A stretch of 64,000 nt of DNA from Datisca glomerata (GCA_003255025.1 QANY01000261.1:1909299-1973298), one strand, 5' to 3'; positions 1-12,785 are shown, numbered from the stretch's first letter. The notes: generated by a model not told the origin, from the sequence alone. Translations and numbers: made by a program.

Positions 1-627
1 GTATTCAGTTGAACACGAGATGAATTTTCATCGATTTGTTATAGTGGTTCTGCGATCAATAGTTTATAAGGGTGGCAATGTGGGATTCCATGGTAGTGAC
101 TTGGTGCTTATACATATGTATAATAATTCAACAATGAAAGATTCTATGTAGATTCTTTGCGAGAACTTTCAGTAGTTTTAACATTTTCCCATCTATTGCC
201 GTCTAAGTATACTTCTTCATGAATAGATACTTATTTTCCAAGAAAGTTAAACTCAGTTTGTTTTGGGGCTTGGGGGAATGAAGACTCATGTTTATATTGT
301 TTGCCCATGTATTCATCGACACTCAGTTTTTGCTCCTCTATTTTTTTAATGTTCAAGCATACGTCTCTAACCTAACATCTGGTACTTATAGGTTTTCCAT
401 GCTAGTCCATTTCCATGGTTCTACATCGCTACCTTGTTTGTAGTGATATAGTGTGAAAATGCAAGGATAAAGTAACAAAAGATTTAAGTTTTGTGTTTTA
501 TTATTTTTCTATCATTTTGTCTGTATTATTCTATATGCTTCTGGCTTGCTGGTTGATAAATTGTTGATTGCAGGCCTTGACTTTTTAAATTATTAATTGC
601 TTACTCTGTGACTGTTGAAATGTGCAG
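1..627. other. Non-coding sequence upstream of the PheRS exons
   Basis: No coding exon is recognisable here. The stretch is T-rich and ends in a splice acceptor (tgtgcag, ending at 627), so at least its right part is probably intron of the broken phenylalanyl-tRNA synthetase copy. The exon that should encode the protein's N-terminus is not seen and would lie before base 1 or be lost. Confidence 0.4.
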
Positions 628-1295
628 TTAAGAAGGAGACCTGGGTTCTTACTGATGAGGGCAAGGCCTATGCCACTGCTAGGTCTCCAGAAGTGCAACT
701 ATTCTTAGCTATACCCTCTAAGGGCATACCAAAAGAAGAGTTGCAGGTGATTACTTCTTTTCTTTTAAAAATTAAATGAATTGCATATTAATGAATCTTG
801 CAAAAACTTATGTGTGATCAAATATAGTGATTTATGTCTAAACTAAATTTGTGGTGGTACCTGGGACCTGAGGTTTTCATACCGAAATCAGGCCTTTTCC
901 ACCTTCTGAATTAGTATTAATATGTTTTATATATATGGTATCTTATGGTTTTCCTCTAACATCTGCTCAAAAATGCATATATCGGTGCAGAAAAAATTGG
1001 ATCCCGCAGTTTTCAAAATTGGTTGTGCCTATGCAGCAAAAAATAGATGGGTGGACATGGGAAAGCAACTAGTATCTAGAAAGGTGAGATGCTTCCCCTG
1101 TAACTATGCATGCAATTGAAAATACTGGTTATAATAATATAGTTTTTCTTGTCAAACTGCTAGGTGGTTTTATGTTTGAACATATTTTAGTCCAACCTGT
1201 ATTTTTTCCCCGAATATCATCTCTGAAGCTCTTATCCTTCCTTGTGACAACCACATAATTCTTTCTTGCTGTAGGTCCAACATGTCGATGATAAG
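628..1295 (+). pseudogene. Phenylalanyl-tRNA synthetase alpha subunit, cytosolic type: truncated gene fragment
   Basis: Three in-frame exons are visible: 628-746, 991-1083 and 1275-1295, each preceded by AG, the first two followed by GT. The first reads KKETWVLTDEGKAYATA... with SPEVQLFLA; the second contains KLDPAVFKIGCAYAAKN and ends VSRK; the third reads VQHVDDK. This order matches the N-terminal region (winged-helix, tRNA-contacting part) of the eukaryotic cytosolic PheRS alpha chain, which charges tRNA-Phe with phenylalanine. After VQHVDDK the sequence runs into LLSFTCP and a stop, with no splice donor. The catalytic aminoacylation domain is absent from the rest of the window. The break lies at a 15-bp sequence (aagctcttatccttc) that also occurs about 65 bp upstream in the intron, which suggests a local rearrangement. 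I read it as a gene fragment, possibly carried by a transposon. Identification of the family is confident; its status as pseudogene is inference. Confidence 0.8.
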
Positions 1296-2880
1296 CTCTT
1301 ATCCTTCACATGTCCATGATCTCATGAAGTATTGTTTTAGCTGATTCTTTTTGCACTTAGAAGTATGGTTATCTGTAAAGTCCCTGTATGACTTCTCTAC
1401 CTTTCTTAGAATGATGCTGCATGTCTGGATACCATAGGTCCCCATTAACATGCATCCATAGGCTGGACATGAATGGATGGATCCATTTTGCATTTAAGCT
1501 TAGACATGGTTTCGAATATGGTCATTAACAGCTAACAAGAACATCTTTGTGTGTATGATTTTTTCCTTAATTATATTTGCACTCAACTCAACTTTTTCTT
1601 AGCCTCTATTTTTCAATGGCATTTGCCTATTTGGATAATATAAGTCAAAGGTAATGTATAGCTAGCGGTTGCATGAACATGCAAGAGAAGTGAACGATCT
1701 TTTTAATTCTGCATAACTATAAGCAAAGAAAGAGAAGTAAGTGATCTTTTTAATTCTGCATAACTATAAGCTAAGAAGAAAAAAAAATAGTTTAGATTTT
1801 TGCATGTAAGGAATCTTTCAAGTAACTGAATTGCAAAATTCTATGAAAAATTGCAATATAAAGAACTGAATTGAAAAATTCTTCTTCCTATTATTAGCAT
1901 CATGCTCTTGCATATTTTTCCCGTTCCCGTTCCCTTTCCATCTTCATATCATTTTCTTTTTCTAGATTACTTGTCTTGGTCATTTGTTTCTAACATGCTA
2001 ATGCTTTTGCGTCCAATCCTAACCTTGATATGTTGAAATTTATTCCTTTCAGTTTCCCAACAAGAAACCTGGTTTGGCAGAAAGGCTGCTTTCTTCATGT
2101 TGTGAGGTGAGTATTATCGGTTGTATATTAATGATAAATGATTTTAGTTATAAATATATTTTCACTTATTTGTCTGTATATATTGCCTCGATGTGATGCT
2201 AAACATTTTTCTTCCTCCGATAAGCTATTTTATTTAAATTCATTTAGAAGTTGTGTGTATCTCTTAAAGTTCAGGTTTTTCTTTGGCTATTGATTATATG
2301 GAAGGTATACTTTTGATGTAATTCAAGAAAAGAATCATATTATGTGTTTGCATCCCTAATGGTGTATATTGTGTAAAAACGTGGAAGAAAGCTCTGATGA
2401 TTTATTCTTGATTGTTGTTGATAGTTATTGTGAAAGGATTGTTAGAAAATTGTATGTTAAGATGTTTTCCATTTTGAAATATATATTTTAAAATTATAAT
2501 CATTATTATTTTTGTTTTATTGCTATTGTATAATATGATTATTTTCTCTATCATGACCAACTTCTAATTTGATGCTTTTAAAGGTTTCAATTATATGATT
2601 TTCCTGTCAATTTTACTACAATTTTGTAATGAATTTGATTTTGTATTATATACTTAACTAAAGTATTATTTTGATCCATGATTCTAGATTAAACTGAATG
2701 AAAATTAGAATGAGTTAGAATATTGGTTCTGTTAGTTGATGAAAAGTTGGAAGAAGAAACTTTGGGATGGCTAATTTTCTATACATCTTTTGATAAAAAA
2801 TTTATTAATTTTAAAAGGGAAAACATCTTCTATTTGCCAAGCTTTTCTTTAATTAAATAAATAAAAAATTCTTTTCTTGA
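1296..2880. other. Non-coding stretch with one unassigned exon-like segment
   Basis: AT-rich sequence without a recognisable gene. At 2053-2106 there is an 18-codon open segment (FPNKKPGLAERLLSSCCE) bordered by a pyrimidine-rich acceptor (tcctttcag) and a donor (gtgagt). It has the form of a plant exon, but I do not recognise the protein and it does not match the next part of PheRS alpha. A direct repeat of about 40 bp (agtgatctttttaattctgc...) occurs twice between roughly 1690 and 1770. Confidence 0.35.
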
Positions 2881-3134
2881 ACTATGATGACGGGGAATCC
2901 CCATCATCTATATGCTTTTTACGGCGACTAAGATGACGATAATTCTCCGTCATTTATCTACTTTTTACGGTACCTACGATGACGAGGATTCTCCGTCATT
3001 GTTCTCCTTTATAATGATGGATATTTTTAGAATGACTAAAGATGACAGCCCGGTAAATGACAGTCGGTCAGCCATCAATATAAGGTTATAATGATCGGTT
3101 TTACCCTTCATCTAATCCCATTTTTGTAGTAGTG
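2881..3134 (-). mobile_element. CACTA (En/Spm-type) transposon terminus
   Basis: Read on the minus strand, the segment starts at 3134 with CACTACTACAAAAATGGG, the usual start of plant CACTA elements. It continues with several copies of a subterminal motif of the form ATGACGGAGAAT...CGTCATC, visible at about 2885-2908, 2930-2955, 2970-3000 and degenerately at 3016-3055. Each copy is itself partly palindromic. Subterminal arrays of short repeats are typical of CACTA transposase-binding regions. The partner terminus is not seen in the window. It could lie to the left of base 1, in which case the PheRS fragment would be inside the element, or it may have been lost. Confidence 0.6.
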
Positions 3135-4584
3135 TAGTTTCGAGGGGGGAGAGAGAGTATCTATTAATATTCTATTAAATACAACCAAATATTTTATCTC
3201 TATAAATTCAAAATATGGTCCGTATTTAAATAGGTGAAAGATAGATGTTTAATGGATACAAATAGAGAGAAAAATAGGGTGGATCGAACATTTAAATATA
3301 ATAAATAATAAAATGTAAGCTAATAACTAACTAAACAGGAAAAACTGTTTAATTTAATCAAATTTGCTATATTATTTTTTATTTGTAAAAAATGCTCTAT
3401 ATGATGATTTTTAAAAGTTATAGGCAAACTTGTATTTAAAATTTGAAAATTATTTGAATAATTTCATTTCTATAAAAGTTAAAGTTAAAGTCTAATATTG
3501 AAAAGCCCACTGCACTAGTATTCTAAGCCCATACAAGAAAGTGAAAGTAAAATAAAATTAATGGAATAATAGTAAATGCTCTTTTAAAGATTGAGCTGCA
3601 AAAATAGTTATTAAGTGAAGTGTTAATTCATTGCTCTGTCCTTTTTTGGCTTTAAAACAAACAATCACTTTTTATTTCTTATTTTCCTTCACGACATATT
3701 CCTTTTGGATTAATCTTACTGAAACTTGTCCAACCTACTTGAAAAAGAAAATTGTCCAACATACAACAAATTCGTAGAAAATCATAGAGAAGTCATCTCT
3801 ATTCTTGATTTTGTTTATGTTATTTTCAAAATATTGTAAACTTATTGTAAATATAAGTTATATGTTTTTACATAGACTACCAGTAGTTTACTTAGTAAAT
3901 GGGACAAACACTAACGATTTTCCTATTAGATTCATTCTAATTAAATTTTTAAAGCTCATCTGTAACGCAATAGAGAATAACTGACTTGTTTACTTATCCT
4001 AAACATATTGTTACATAAATCAAGAGAGTGAGGTGAATGGTGCACAAAAAAGAAGATGAAGGGTTTTTTTGGATTATATGTTTTAAAGGAAATTTGTTAA
4101 GATAGATGGGTTATTTTTACATAATATTAAATTAGTATGTCATTTTTACTCAGACTTTATTTTAGGACGTTCTCATCATTCATCCTAAAACTAAAGGAAC
4201 TTCAAAGCCTAATAATTGAAATCCAACTTTTCTCCCATCACACTGTCATCCACACCTAGAATTTAGGCACCTCTTAAAAAACAATCCTGGTTCCATCCTT
4301 GGAATTAAGTAAGACTGTGGTATCAATAACATAAGAGATATGTTTCTAAAATATGTTAAAATATAAGTCAATATAATATGAAATTATTGGAAAATATTTT
4401 TATTTTTATTTTTCTACTATTCCAAAATATATTTTTTGAGAAAAGTGGTTGATTAGGCATACTTAACTCATATTACAATTTGTGAATGAAAAATAATAAC
4501 TCTATATCTCACGTTATAAGGGTTTGTTTTATATTAATTTTTAAAAAATGTTATGAAGTTATATGAGAAAACATAAAGTATATT
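3135..4584. other. AT-rich intergenic sequence
   Basis: Low-complexity, AT-rich sequence. No exon, repeat family or RNA gene could be supported. Confidence 0.5.
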
Positions 4585-5608
4585 GAGATTTCTAGAGTGA
4601 GAATGCCTTCTCTCTATCTAGAAACTTCACACATCTAACCATAGTCGTCAGCCGCCAAGATTTCTGTGTCTTCTCTGAGTCTGGCCTTGGTCTCCGGTGA
4701 GCTCTGTGCTTGGCTCCATCGGTTTCATCTCTATGGTGTGGCTTTAGATGACGTTTAGAGTTTGAGAGCTCCCTTATCAACATCTATGCGTGTGAGACTA
4801 AGAGATAGCTTCATGATTTCACCCATTCTCAAAGCTTTGAGCAACACTAGGAAAAATGGTGATTTGGAGCTTCATGTAGCTTGGTCGTCTGCTTGATTTA
4901 TTGTGAGCTTGGTTGTCAGTCCTCCTTTAGGGCTGTTTGCAGCAGATCCGAGCTGGGGATGAGAGGTTTCTTAGATGAGACACGCTTCATCACTGTCATC
5001 TATGGCATCCTCACTCTACTTCTAAATCACATGGCTGCATGAGGTCCGAGCATTTTGCCGGTAGTGTCTACATTGTCGTGAAAGGTTTGTCCAGATCTGA
5101 GTTTAGTAAATGTTCTGGTGGCCGGAACTGAACTGGACAGGGTTATTTCTCCCGAATTCAACCACTGCCTAGGGTCTCTGGCGAGGTCACTCGTGCTAGG
5201 TGGTTGTGTGGTATAGGTCGTTCGTTCAGTTCTTGGTTCTTAGATTGTCCTTTATCTGTGAGGTTATGCTAACTTGTGTTATTTATTGCGGTACACCTTG
5301 GTATATTATTTGAGATGATTAACTAAGTGGTAGATTGAATAGGTTTGATGATTAGGTTATGTGTGTTGTGTTTTTTCATAGTGGTAATTTTTCTTGATCT
5401 GGTTATTTCTTTATGGTTCCCCTGGTATGATATATGTGTTGTATCTACATTGTGGTATATTGTTGTTTAGTTCATTTTGCTAATTGGTTTGCGGTATAGT
5501 GTGTATGTATGGTTTATCAAGTTCTATGGTTACCACTATAGTGCGTGTATATACTTGGGATATGCCTCTTAGTGTACTTTTTAATCTATATTTTTAACAA
5601 AAAAAAGT
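4585..5608 (+). mobile_element. Possible LINE-type (non-LTR) retroposon remnant
   Basis: A block clearly richer in GC than its flanks. It begins with a CT-rich leader (gccttctctctatctagaaa) followed by gccgcc-rich text, similar in style to the 5' leader of plant L1-type elements, and ends in taatctatatttttaac plus a run of eight A. The short word aaagtat occurs just before the block and again directly at the A-run, a possible short target-site duplication. No reverse transcriptase or endonuclease is readable, so the interior would be deleted. It could also be a retrocopy of an unknown transcript. Confidence 0.3.
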
Positions 5609-6681
5609 ATTGTAACTCATTGTAAAATAGAGAGTAACTCAATATATTAACTTAACATATAATGTTTTGTTGAAATAATGACATGACATTATTTATCTTT
5701 CTAACTTTTTCCCTTTCACCTCTACTTAACTGTTTTTTTTTTCTGAAGAGAAATTTAAGAAAAAATGTATGAATATTTGATTTATTATATATTTATTTAT
5801 ATTCTTATATTTTTATGATGTAATAATTTTATGTATTTAAAGCACGAATTCAATTCAACTCGATCAGATTTCAATTTAATTCTTTGACGATATGTAAAAT
5901 AAACATGCTATTAGTTATTCGAAACCTTAAATTTCAAAAGCTTTTTAGAGGTGGAGATTTTTTCGGTCAACTTTTTCAAAAAAAATTCCCAAAATTTGTT
6001 GCAAAGGGAGTTCATACTAAAATAGATTAGAATGATGATCATAATCAGACACTTCATCAACATCAATTGACTAAATTGTCTAATTTTAGTTGACAATTTT
6101 TTTGAAACTAAAGTTGGATTATTATGGAAGATTTATTGTTATGTGATGAAATTTTAGGGTTACTTGATAGAAAACTGTGTATTGTTAGAGTAAACTTAGG
6201 TCTATTTAAATTTGAATTAATTTTGAGGATGTAGTTTCATTTAATTGTTTTTGGGTTATATATATCCCAACTTTGGTGTTTCTTTTCCAATATTTATATA
6301 TTTATGAGGCTTAAAGTCTAAAAAAGATTACGTATTGGTCAATCATTATAAGAAATTTTTACATATGAAATTAAGTGTCGTAAACATAGAAGAAAAAACA
6401 ACTATTTCTTATTACTTTTTAATTCAATCATATATCACATTAAACATAATGTTTACGTCGATTAATAAAAAATCATCTACAAATTCTGTTTTCAATACAG
6501 ATAATCAAATAGTTTTAAGAGAGAATATATTTTTTCTCAGTTTTCTAAGTTAACTTTTATCCACACTTTTGTATTAAAATATACAATGACATTAATCAAA
6601 GTGAGGATACCAAAATTTTGTTTATGGTACAAATTTTTTATTTGTTGAATTAACTATATGATATAAAAGTATATTTTTCTA
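5609..6681. other. AT-rich intergenic sequence
   Basis: No gene or repeat recognised. Short open frames here are of chance length and composition. Confidence 0.45.
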
Positions 6682-7602
6682 TCTCTTACTCTATAATAAA
6701 AGAGACGGTTTAGATGGGTGTGTGATTTATTGGATGAATTTGCCCTTGCTACTCTTCAGTCTCTTCTTTTTTGCATTAGGGGCGTAAGAGTCATTTTCTT
6801 AGTTAAAATATTGACCGAATTTCAACCGTAGGATTGTTTTGATCTGGGCCATTTATTTAGTTATGAAGATAGATCTGAACCGTTTAAGTGTTTTAATTTG
6901 AGCCGTTCATTCACTCATATATATACTTATTTTTCTTTAGTTTTAGGGTTCTTTGGTTTCCTCTTCTTCTACTCTATTCGTCGTTGCTGCCATAGCCTAG
7001 GATTTTTTGCGTCCACCTATGCCTCGCTCGTTTTTTGTATCAAAGGCTTTACTCTGCTTCATCAAACAGGTTAGATGTCTTTACGTTTTTTTCATCTCTT
7101 TTCAGACTAAGAATCGACATGAACTGAGCCAAAAATTATTGATCCCATAACCTTTGAGATCTGACTTCCCACGCGATTTTCTTGAGTTTGCTGGTTAGAT
7201 TTTCTTTCCCTCATCGCTTCCGATTGTTTTTGTTCCACTTTTGTTCAAGATCAGTTTTGGGCGAAACTGGGATAAAACAATAGATTTAGAACTTTAGGTA
7301 TTGCGTAATTATAGTTATGCCACCATTTAATTTGCGTTTTTTTTTCATTTTCTTGATTGAATGACATGTTTTATTGTCGTATTCGGTGGTGAGATAAGAT
7401 TGATATATTTTTGTTGTTTTTTGGGTTTTGTATTCTGCTGTAGCGGTGGTTTCTTTAGTATATCTTCAACAAATAGTTATTTTTTTCTTCATTTGTTTGG
7501 CTGTTTGTGGTTGTCTTTTGTTGTCTTCGGTAATAGAGGCCAATTTAGTTGAATTTGTGTTTTTTGGGTCAGAATAAACTGCTACATATTTGATTAGATT
7601 GT

Positions 7603-7990
7603 GGTCCATGTGCCTTCACGTTTCTGAATCTTTTGTGGAAGTGCATGGACAGAGGATTGAGGGGTAGTCACGTGTATTCATATGTTCAGTTTTGTGTCTT
7701 CACGTTGACTATTAGATTTGGTTGTTAGAGGTGATAATGATTATCTTATCTGATATTTTCAATTCCTCTCTATATATGTGTTCATTAATGATGTTTATTG
7801 TTTACACTTTAATAGATAGTGGCCTAATTTCTCTATTTTACTTCGTATTTTGCTTCTGTACTTTTAATCTCCTGTTTCGGGCAGTAAAAGAGCTGAAGAG
7901 GACGGTCGATTAATGATCATTGCTGCTGGAGACGAGGTAAACTTGTAGTATATAGAATTTTTACTTGTTGGCTGTTGGATTCGGTTGCTA
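7603..7990 (+). repeat. Dispersed duplication X, copy 1 (copy 2 at 14902-15320)
   Basis: Shares long near-identical stretches with 14902-15320, including catgtgccttcacgttt, gtggaagtgcat, cacgtgtattca, gtgtcttcacgttg and atcttatctgatatt. The copies have diverged by many substitutions and small indels. Both lie downstream of a Helitron-like 5' end, so this belongs to the shared body of the element family. Confidence 0.7.
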
Positions 7991-9690
7991 AAGGTAAAGA
8001 TAATTAACTTTAGTTCTGAATTGAAGTGGAGTGATTTAGTTAGTTCTTACTTTGATATGGATTTTTTTATCTATTATAGCTTTGAATGGATTGGCATACT
8101 TGGATTATTTGATTTTTTTTTCTGGTATTTGTGTTTGGTAAATGTTTTCGCGTCACGTGAGGTATTGAGCATAATAATTTTATTAATGCTTAAGCTAAGA
8201 TTGATTGAATAACATATCTGTCTATTTAATTTATGATGATGTTGTTATGAAACTCATAAAGCCATCACTATTAGCAAAAATTATCAAATAAAGTACTACT
8301 ATGCAATCTGAGAATTAGAGATAACTTAATGGTCATAATCCAAGTGGATTTAATTAGCATAATAAGATCACTTGCAAAGAATATAACATAAATGGGTTTT
8401 CATCAATCACCATAGTCTCGAAGCAAAATTTGGAGGGTAAATTTTGTCTTTAGGTCATTGCATACAACAAGCTCTACCTGTTATGTTTTCGTTTACAGTC
8501 TGTAATATTTCTCTGTATTGTTTTATTATCGAGACTGTAATTTCTGGTTTCACAATACCAGTACTTAATTTTGAGTTGTTCTATTTACTACCGTTCAACA
8601 TCTTCATCAGAAAAATTCCAGTTTGTTGCTCCACTTGTATGCTTAGTACGCCTGGACACAAGACACATGCGAATTAAATCTTTTATGCATTCTTTCTTTG
8701 TCAAGCTTTAACTATTTGTTCAATAATTGGCAATTGTTTGTGTTTTTCCCTTTGTTACTTCATTGTTATGTTACTAAAAATATTGTAATACTTGGTCGTG
8801 ATGTTGGTAGAATGGTGGGTGGCTTAGGTTTTAACTGATGTCTGGTTGTTGTACAATCATTCTCTTGATTTACTGTAATTCTTGGTGATTGATTCATGCA
8901 TAATTTTATTTAATTCCAACCATTATGGTGCAGAAGTAGAAGTTTAAAAATTGTATCTTGATATTATACTGTTTTATGATGGTGAGTTACAGCTCTTTTC
9001 GACCTCGACCTTTAGCTTTTAATACATTTTTGCACGATTTTGTGTTGATCCATCTTCTTTAGTGCAGAAGATGATGAATCCAGATCACATTCATCATATC
9101 TGAGATATGATACTTGATGTTTCTCTAATATGCTTTGTTGGTTTAGTTGCTTTTGATTGACTGTTTGGATGCTGTAATTATTGATGATTGATCTTAATTC
9201 CATACTCCTACGCACCTGGTAGAGGGGTAGAAAATGTATTTGTTTTTGCTAGAGCAACAAATTGAGATAAAGTTTTTCTCGTGTAATTGTGGTATATGTT
9301 TATTTCAATACTTATAGTAATTTTCCTACTGACAAGATCCTTAGTCAATAGGTTTTAACGTGTAAAGGTTCGTAATATCTCTTTTTCAAGTTGTCATATT
9401 GTTGCTATTGTCTTCTCTATCATTGATCTTGCCGATTGAAAAACCTTTGAAGGTGTCTCTTATTATTTATTAGTTAGTATTATGCTCTTGACTTTTATCC
9501 TTGCACATATATGTCTTAGATCTAATGCTTTCATTTTACAAAGTTAGACTTCATAATTAATTGTAAAAGTTTCTAAGTTGGGTCATATAGGTGATTTTAT
9601 TAGAATGAATTGTCAGCTGACCTTTAATATTCTTTTCTTACAGATTTGTCGAAGGTTGGACCAGTCAGTGGAGGAGACATCGAGATGATT
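7985..9690 (+). repeat. Internal duplication Y, copy 1 (copy 2 at 10700-12287)
   Basis: Two well-matched blocks define the duplication: 8027-8250 against 10732-10960 (tatagctttgaatggattgg) and 8958-9690 against 11613-12287 (gcagaagatgatgaatccag, tatgctttgttggtttagtt). The sequence between the blocks is less similar. No coding function is evident; short frames in both copies are not conserved as protein. Confidence 0.75.
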
Positions 9691-9712
9691 TTAAAGAATA
9701 CACGATCATCTG
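9641..9712 (+). repeat. Exon-like repeat Z, copy 1 (others at 15500-15590 and 16598-16668)
   Basis: A short block following an acceptor-like ttacag reads gatttgtcgaaggttggacc, agtggaggagacat and ttaaagaatacac. Two more copies occur at 15500-15590 and 16598-16668. Copies 2 and 3 are followed by similar text (catcttcac, tcgttacga). The blocks look like a repeated exon or a spliced leader segment of the Helitron family, but no protein family is recognised. Confidence 0.55.
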
Positions 9713-10699
9713 TGTTTCTGATGGATTTGATTAATTCTTAGTGAATGTGAGGTTAGGGATTATTGATCTGCAGAATCTAAGTTTGAGCATTCGTTGATTA
9801 GGGTTTTTGAAGAGCGAGAAGTTTTCATATTTTGCATTTTTTTAAATTTGTCTTAATTTGAATATGCTTCAGCTTTAGGTTTGAGTTTGTGTGTTTCGAT
9901 TATCTTTTCAAATTGGTTGGGGGAATTTAAACCAACAGTAATATTAAAGTGCTTGATATGCCTCCTATTTTTGCAGGCTTTTGTTCCTCGATTTCTGGTC
10001 TACTTTTTCTATGACATACTTAATTAGATTAGTCTGTAAGTAAATTGTCTTTGCTATTCAGTCGTTCTTATCTTCTCCTTATTTTCAAATTTTTGTTTAT
10101 GCGGTGGTTTTTGTCATGCTTTGGAGGTAAATTATTTGAATAATAGCCGTTGCTGACATATGTGAGGTTGAGATTCAAATTTGATTTTAATTTTTCGTGT
10201 GTTTTGGGATTGATTTGGATAATGCCAGTGTTTTTATTTTCTTTCATCACATTTTGTTTTATTAGGTAGTTATTATTTGTCTTTTTTACTCTTCAGTAGT
10301 TTTTGGCTGTCTAATAAAACAGTCAGTTTTGTTTCCTTGTCATTTCTACAACTATAAATTAGACAATTGTCTTACAGAAAATTCAATTTGTTTTTAGTTG
10401 TTTTCTTCCTTCTCTAAGGTAAGAGTTCTCTTCATTTGTTGGTCTTTGGAAAGCCTTACTTTAGATCCTATTTAATGTTCGTAATTAATATTATGTTGAT
10501 ATTAACTTGTCAAATTTCTTATGGTTCAGATTGCACGCGTGCCCTTTTTGTTATCTTCAGGCTGTTAGTTTCTGTGAGTTAAAGCCGCGGGTAAGTTAGC
10601 TATCTAATCATGCTTTTTGAAGTGATTTGCCTATTGTTATTTTTTTCCTCCATGGTAGTTAATTGTGAATAATCATTATGTAATTGTGTTTGCATGGTG

Positions 10700-12287
10700 G
10701 CAGTTATTGATTCGTTTTGGCTCTGAATTGAATGTGAGTGATTTGGTTAATTCTTAATCTGATATGGATTTTTTGATCCATTATAGCTTTGAATGGATTG
10801 GAATACTTGGGTTATTTGAATTTTTTTTTTGGTTATTTGTGTTTTGTAAATGTTTTCACGTGAGATGAGGTATTGGGTGTGATAATTTTATTGATGCTTA
10901 AGTTGGGATTGGCTGAATGCCGTATCTGTCTATTTAATTTATGATCATGTTGTTATGAAAGCTCTATAATTTGATCATGGTTTCTTCAATTTGCTTGTCG
11001 AAAGTGGTCAACTATGAGATCATAAATATTAAAATATGTTCAATAGTTTAATTTTATTCATTATGCTTGGAGGCTAAAGGTAGACTCGAGTATTGTTTAC
11101 ATTTTCCATTATTTAAGCAAGTAATTTAATCTCTAGCGACTCAAGCTTTGAATGATATATTATATCCAGTAATACAATGATTCAATGAAATCAGTATGGT
11201 TATTAACTGGAGAAGCGAGCCTACTAGGAAGAATAAATAAGGAAGATTAATCAATCATATTTTCGTGGATTATAGTGAGTTGACTTTTGGCATTTAGCGC
11301 AAATAAAATGAAGAGTGATGTAGTGGTAATTTCATTGTAACATTTGGCGTATCAGTAGGCTTGATTATATTATTAATCACGTTTTGTGGTCTATTAAAGT
11401 TCTAAAAAACCGCATTTTCGTTGAAGAAAACAACTTTTCTTATTCTTTTTGCCTGTACAAACAGCGAATAGCCATATCCTTGTGAGCACAAACATGTATA
11501 AGCATATATCTAACTATTGATTACATGGGTGTATATAGAGGAGTCACTCAAGCATCATTTAGGTCTATTTATCTAAGCTCCTTTTACCTGCTATGCTAGA
11601 GAATTATCAATATTATCATATTGTTTTATGATGGTGAGCTATAGCTCTTTTTGACCTCGAGCTTTAGCTTTTAATACATTTTCCATAATTTTATGTTAAT
11701 CCAGCATAAGATCTTCTTTAGTGCAGAAGATGATGAATCCAGATCACATTCATGACATCTGAGATGTAATACTTGATGTTTCTCCAATATGCTTTGTTGG
11801 TTTAGTTGCCTCTGATCGACTATATGGATGCTGTAATTATTGATGATTGATCTTAATTCCAAACTTCAGGAACCTGGTAGGGGCTAGAAAATGTACTTGT
11901 TTTTGCTAGAGCAACATAGTTCACGCAAAGTTTCCCACTTAGTTGTGTAATTGTGGTCTATGTTTATTCAATACTCATAGTAATATTTTAATTGACAAGG
12001 TCCATAATCAGTAGGTTTTAACGTGTAAAGGTCTGCAATATCTGTTTTCCAAGTGTAATATTGTTGCAATTGTCTTCTCCATGATTGATCTTGCCAATTG
12101 TCTCTCTTACTATCTATTAGTTAGTATTATGCTCTTGACTTTTATGCTTGCACGTATATGTCTTATATCTAATGCTTTCATTTTACAAAGTTAGACTTCA
12201 TAATTAATTGCAAAAGTTTCCAAGTTGGGTCATATAGGTGCTTTTACTAGGGTGAATTGTCAGCTTTAATATATTTCATCTTGAATA
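10700..12287 (+). repeat. Internal duplication Y, copy 2
   Basis: Second copy of the block at 7985-9690. It ends in ttgaatat immediately before the Helitron-like 5' end at 12288, whereas copy 1 continues through an acceptor into repeat Z. The interruption point therefore dates the second 5' end as younger than the Y duplication, or as the breakpoint of a rearrangement. Confidence 0.7.
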
Positions 12288-12654
12288 TCTTTCTTACTCT
12301 ATAATAAAATAGAGAGTTCTGATGGGGTGTGTGATTTTTGTTTAACGGATTTACCCTTCTATGTAGCTTCTTTTGTTTGCATTACGGGCGTGTGAGTCGT
12401 TTCATTAGTTAAAAAGATTGACTGAATTCAGACCGTAGGATATCTTTGATCTAGACCGTTTATTTAATTATGTTGATAGATCTGAGCTGTTTAAGCCTTT
12501 TAATCTGAGCCGTTGATTGAGTCATATATATAACTCTTTTTTCATTAGTTTTAGGGTTTTTTTCTTGATCTCCTCTCCTTCTCCTCTCCCTTTCCTCTCT
12601 TTGGCAAAGGTCTTAGGTCTAGGGTTTCTTAGTCTTCTATTGTGGTTGATTTGT

Positions 12655-12785
12655 CGCAAGTGTTGGATGTAGCTTTGGTCTTCTTGTCCTTGTCCTCTCT
12701 TCGACAATGGTGTTGCGTTTTTCGCACGTGTTGGATGTAGCTTTGGTCTTCTTCTCCTCGTCCTCTCTTTGGCAATGGCGCCTAT
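12655..12785 (+). repeat. Short tandem direct repeat, about 70 bp x 2
   Basis: The segment gcaagtgttggatgtagctt...cttgtcctctcttcgacaatgg is followed immediately by a second copy, gcacgtgttggatgtagctt...ctcgtcctctctttggcaatgg. A third partial copy of its end lies at about 14510 (gtcctctcttcggcaatgg), preceding the second W repeat. Confidence 0.7.

Larger units (their letters stand above)
6682..12287 (+). mobile_element. Helitron-like element, outer copy (5' end at 6682)
   Basis: The left end reads TCTCTTACTCTATAATAAAAG directly after an A, as in plant Helitrons, which start with TC and insert between A and T. The first 300 bp (gggtgtgtgattta, tttgccctt, accgtaggat, gatctgaaccgttt) are closely matched at 12288-12600, so the two are copies of one family. 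No Rep/helicase protein is readable, so the element is non-autonomous. The interior holds T-rich, intron-like sequence with a large internal duplication (7985-9690 repeated at 10700-12287). The duplication stops exactly where the second Helitron-like 5' end begins, which suggests that the second copy inserted into, or recombined with, the first. The 3' end of this copy cannot be fixed. Confidence 0.5.
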
